Source: CAZSMC01 sp964607755
GTDB taxonomy: Bacteria; Zhuqueibacterota; Zhuqueibacteria; Residuimicrobiales; Krinioviventaceae
DNA: 64,000 nucleotides
Assembly: GCA_964607755.1 (NCBI GenBank)
Contig: CAZSMC010000004.1
Coordinates: forward strand, 58,149-122,148
Reading direction: 5' to 3'
Positions 62,652-64,000 of the stretch are shown here, piece after piece. The notes below the pieces were generated by a model. The model did no database searches. It saw nothing but the letters and a program-made list of their open reading frames with translations, and had not been told where the DNA came from. The translations under genes and the position numbers were made by a program. The first letter of the stretch is position 1. Each line of letters begins with the position of its first letter.

Positions 62652-63530
62652 ATGAAAGTAATCATGACCATTATTCTTGCGATGACGATGTTTTCACTTG
62701 TTGCCGCACAACCTGCCGGTAAAGTTATTTGCGATGTGTCCATGCCGAGTAATATTTTGAACTGGAATGTCAATTACTGCATCTATCTGCCGCCGGATTA
62801 CGACCGTTCCACGCGCGACTATCCGGTTGTTTATCTTTTGCATGGTTACTCGGACAAAGAGTGGGCCTGGGTGCAATTTGGTGAAGTGAACCTGGCGGCG
62901 GACCGGGCGATTGCCAATCGCGAGATTCCGCCGATGATCATTGTTATGCCCGAGGCCAGACTCACTTTTTATGTCAATGATTACCGCGGCCGTCAGCGTT
63001 ACGAACACATGTTCATTCGAGAATTCATTCCTTACATCGACAAACGCTACCGCACGCGCGCAGATAAGGAATTTCGCGGTGTGGCCGGTTTGAGTATGGG
63101 TGGCTATGGAGCGTTGATGTTTTCGATGCGTTATCCAAATACATTTTCAGCATGCGCTGCTTTTAGTGCGGCTGTGTGGCGGCACAAAGACCTGGTCGGA
63201 GAAGAGGCGAGCCGGGAATACAATCGTGGACTGCGTGACCTGTTCGGACCGATTGAAAACGGTCAGCTTCCCAAACATTTTCGGCTTCACAATCCGCTGG
63301 ACCTGGCCAAGGGGATGCCGGCCGATACGCTGAAAAAAGTCCGCTATTACATCGATTGCGGAGACGATGATTTTCTGATCCAGGGAAATATGGCCTTGCA
63401 TGAAGCTATGCTCAATCGAAAAATTCCGCACGAATTCCGCGTGCGCGATGGCAGTCACAGTTGGCCATACTGGCGTACCGGCATTGTTGACGGGTTGAAA
63501 TTCATCGGTAAAAGCTTTCACCGATTCTAA
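62652..63530 (+). CDS. Secreted esterase D/feruloyl-esterase-like alpha/beta hydrolase
   Basis: 292 residues. Signal peptide (IILAMTMFSLVAAQ), nucleophile elbow GLSMGGYGALMF, oxyanion-side VVYLLHGYSD, acid in IDCGDDDFL and His in DGSHSWPYW. Such esterases remove acyl groups from sugars. It is divergent from the sulfatase operon across 184 bp and likely removes acyl decorations from the same glycan. AAGGGACC precedes the ATG. Confidence 0.9.
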   Translation: MKVIMTIILAMTMFSLVAAQPAGKVICDVSMPSNILNWNVNYCIYLPPDYDRSTRDYPVVYLLHGYSDKEWAWVQFGEVNLAADRAIANREIPPMIIVMPEARLTFYVNDYRGRQRYEHMFIREFIPYIDKRYRTRADKEFRGVAGLSMGGYGALMFSMRYPNTFSACAAFSAAVWRHKDLVGEEASREYNRGLRDLFGPIENGQLPKHFRLHNPLDLAKGMPADTLKKVRYYIDCGDDDFLIQGNMALHEAMLNRKIPHEFRVRDGSHSWPYWRTGIVDGLKFIGKSFHRF

Positions 63531-63570
63531 CTTAAATTCGTTAATAACTGCCTGATGACGATGCCTAAAA

Positions 63571-63972
63571 ATGAGTGAACAGCTTTTACAAAAGTTCGGC
63601 TTTCATCCGGTTACAGAACAGTGGTTTCAGCAGACATTTGACCATCCGAGCCCGCCTCAGGTACAGGGCTGGCCGTCGATTGCTTCGGGCACGCACACGT
63701 TGATCCTGGCGCCAACAGGATCGGGCAAAACCCTGGCTGTTTTTCTCTGGGCTATCGATGAGTTGTTTCGGCTCGGGCTCGAAACCGAATCGGAACAATT
63801 CGAACAAAATGCCGGCGGCGTGCACACGCTTTATATTTCGCCGCTCAAAGCGCTGAATAACGACATTAATTACAATCTCAAACATCCGCTTCAGGGGTTG
63901 GTAAAATCTGCAAAATTGGCGGGTTACGAAGCGCCTGCCATTCGACTTTTAATCGAACCAAACTGGGATTGA
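63571..63972 (+). pseudogene. lhr: lhr-type DEAD/DEAH helicase, cut after about 125 codons
   Basis: The N-terminus is that of large Lhr helicases: Q-motif region PSPPQVQGWPSIASG, Walker A APTGSGKT, motif Ia YISPLKALNNDINYNL. Full-length Lhr proteins exceed 800 residues; here the frame ends at TGA 63970. The last residues that fit the family are GYEAPAIR; the nine codons after that come from a 30-nt CRISPR-repeat-like sequence. Whether the rest of lhr exists beyond the window edge cannot be seen. Confidence 0.75.
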
Positions 63973-64000
63973 AACAAATTAGTGATACGGGATGAGGGAT
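63946..64000 (+). CRISPR. First repeat of a probable CRISPR array running off the window
   Basis: Positions 63946-63975 form a 30-mer that begins CTTTTAATCGAACC and ends TGGGATTGAAAC. Length, the ATTGAAAC 3' handle and the CGAACC...TGGGATTG body are those of type I-B/III repeats (Haloferax and Methanothermobacter repeats are similar). The next 25 nt would be the first spacer. Only one copy is in view, so this is a recognition call, not a demonstrated array. No cas gene is in the window. Confidence 0.55.

Overview
The window looks like a piece of a metagenome-derived chromosome from a Gram-negative bacterium of the FCB group, most likely a Calditrichota/KSB1-type lineage. The reasons are a PorV/PorQ-like barrel protein fused to TPRs, a TamA/TamB pair, a Wzi-type outer-membrane protein, lipoproteins, and many surface or secreted proteins. 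Base composition is moderate. A run of exactly 100 N (54134-54233) is flanked by identical 55-nt ends, so this is a scaffolded short-read assembly. The lineage is inferred from gene content; there is no rRNA or tRNA in the window to test it.

Left part (1-24 kb), mostly housekeeping: a PorV-TPR protein, a lipoprotein serpin divergent from lepA, a decayed AbiE toxin-antitoxin pair, an M24 peptidase, pyrR-pyrB-pyrC, then rplM-rpsI / rpsB-tsf / pyrH-frr, and gltBD on the opposite strand. RNA structures stand out here: a three-part hairpin ahead of rpsB, a perfect terminator between tsf and pyrH, and two mutually exclusive hairpins ahead of gltB. A C-terminal relic of a Fe/Mn superoxide dismutase lies between gltB and a glycosyltransferase gene, close to an ECF sigma factor and a ferritin.

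Middle (25-51 kb), envelope biology: tamA-like and tamB genes, a SWIM/SNF2 helicase, and a tightly packed seven-gene minus-strand operon (membrane spermidine-synthase-like/TPR fusion, Wzi-like barrel, three membrane GT2 glycosyltransferases, a DUF3108 protein and a radical SAM protein). The operon looks like a pathway that builds or modifies a surface glycan or glycolipid, and I cannot match it to a described one. An MFS transporter, a methyltransferase, a DUF1893 protein, a VWA protein and tex follow.

Right part (51-64 kb), accessory: brnT/brnA plus a DUF2283 gene, WbqC, a TauE/SafE permease, a hotdog thioesterase split by the assembly gap, a PD-(D/E)XK nuclease whose C-terminal half continues in another frame without a start codon, several small palindromic repeats, a YbjQ relic, and a small sulfated-fucan degradation locus (S1 sulfatase, GH95, S1 sulfatase, plus a divergent esterase). 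At the extreme right an lhr-type helicase gene is cut after about 125 codons by a 30-nt sequence with the form of a type I-B/III CRISPR repeat, so a CRISPR array probably begins at the window edge.
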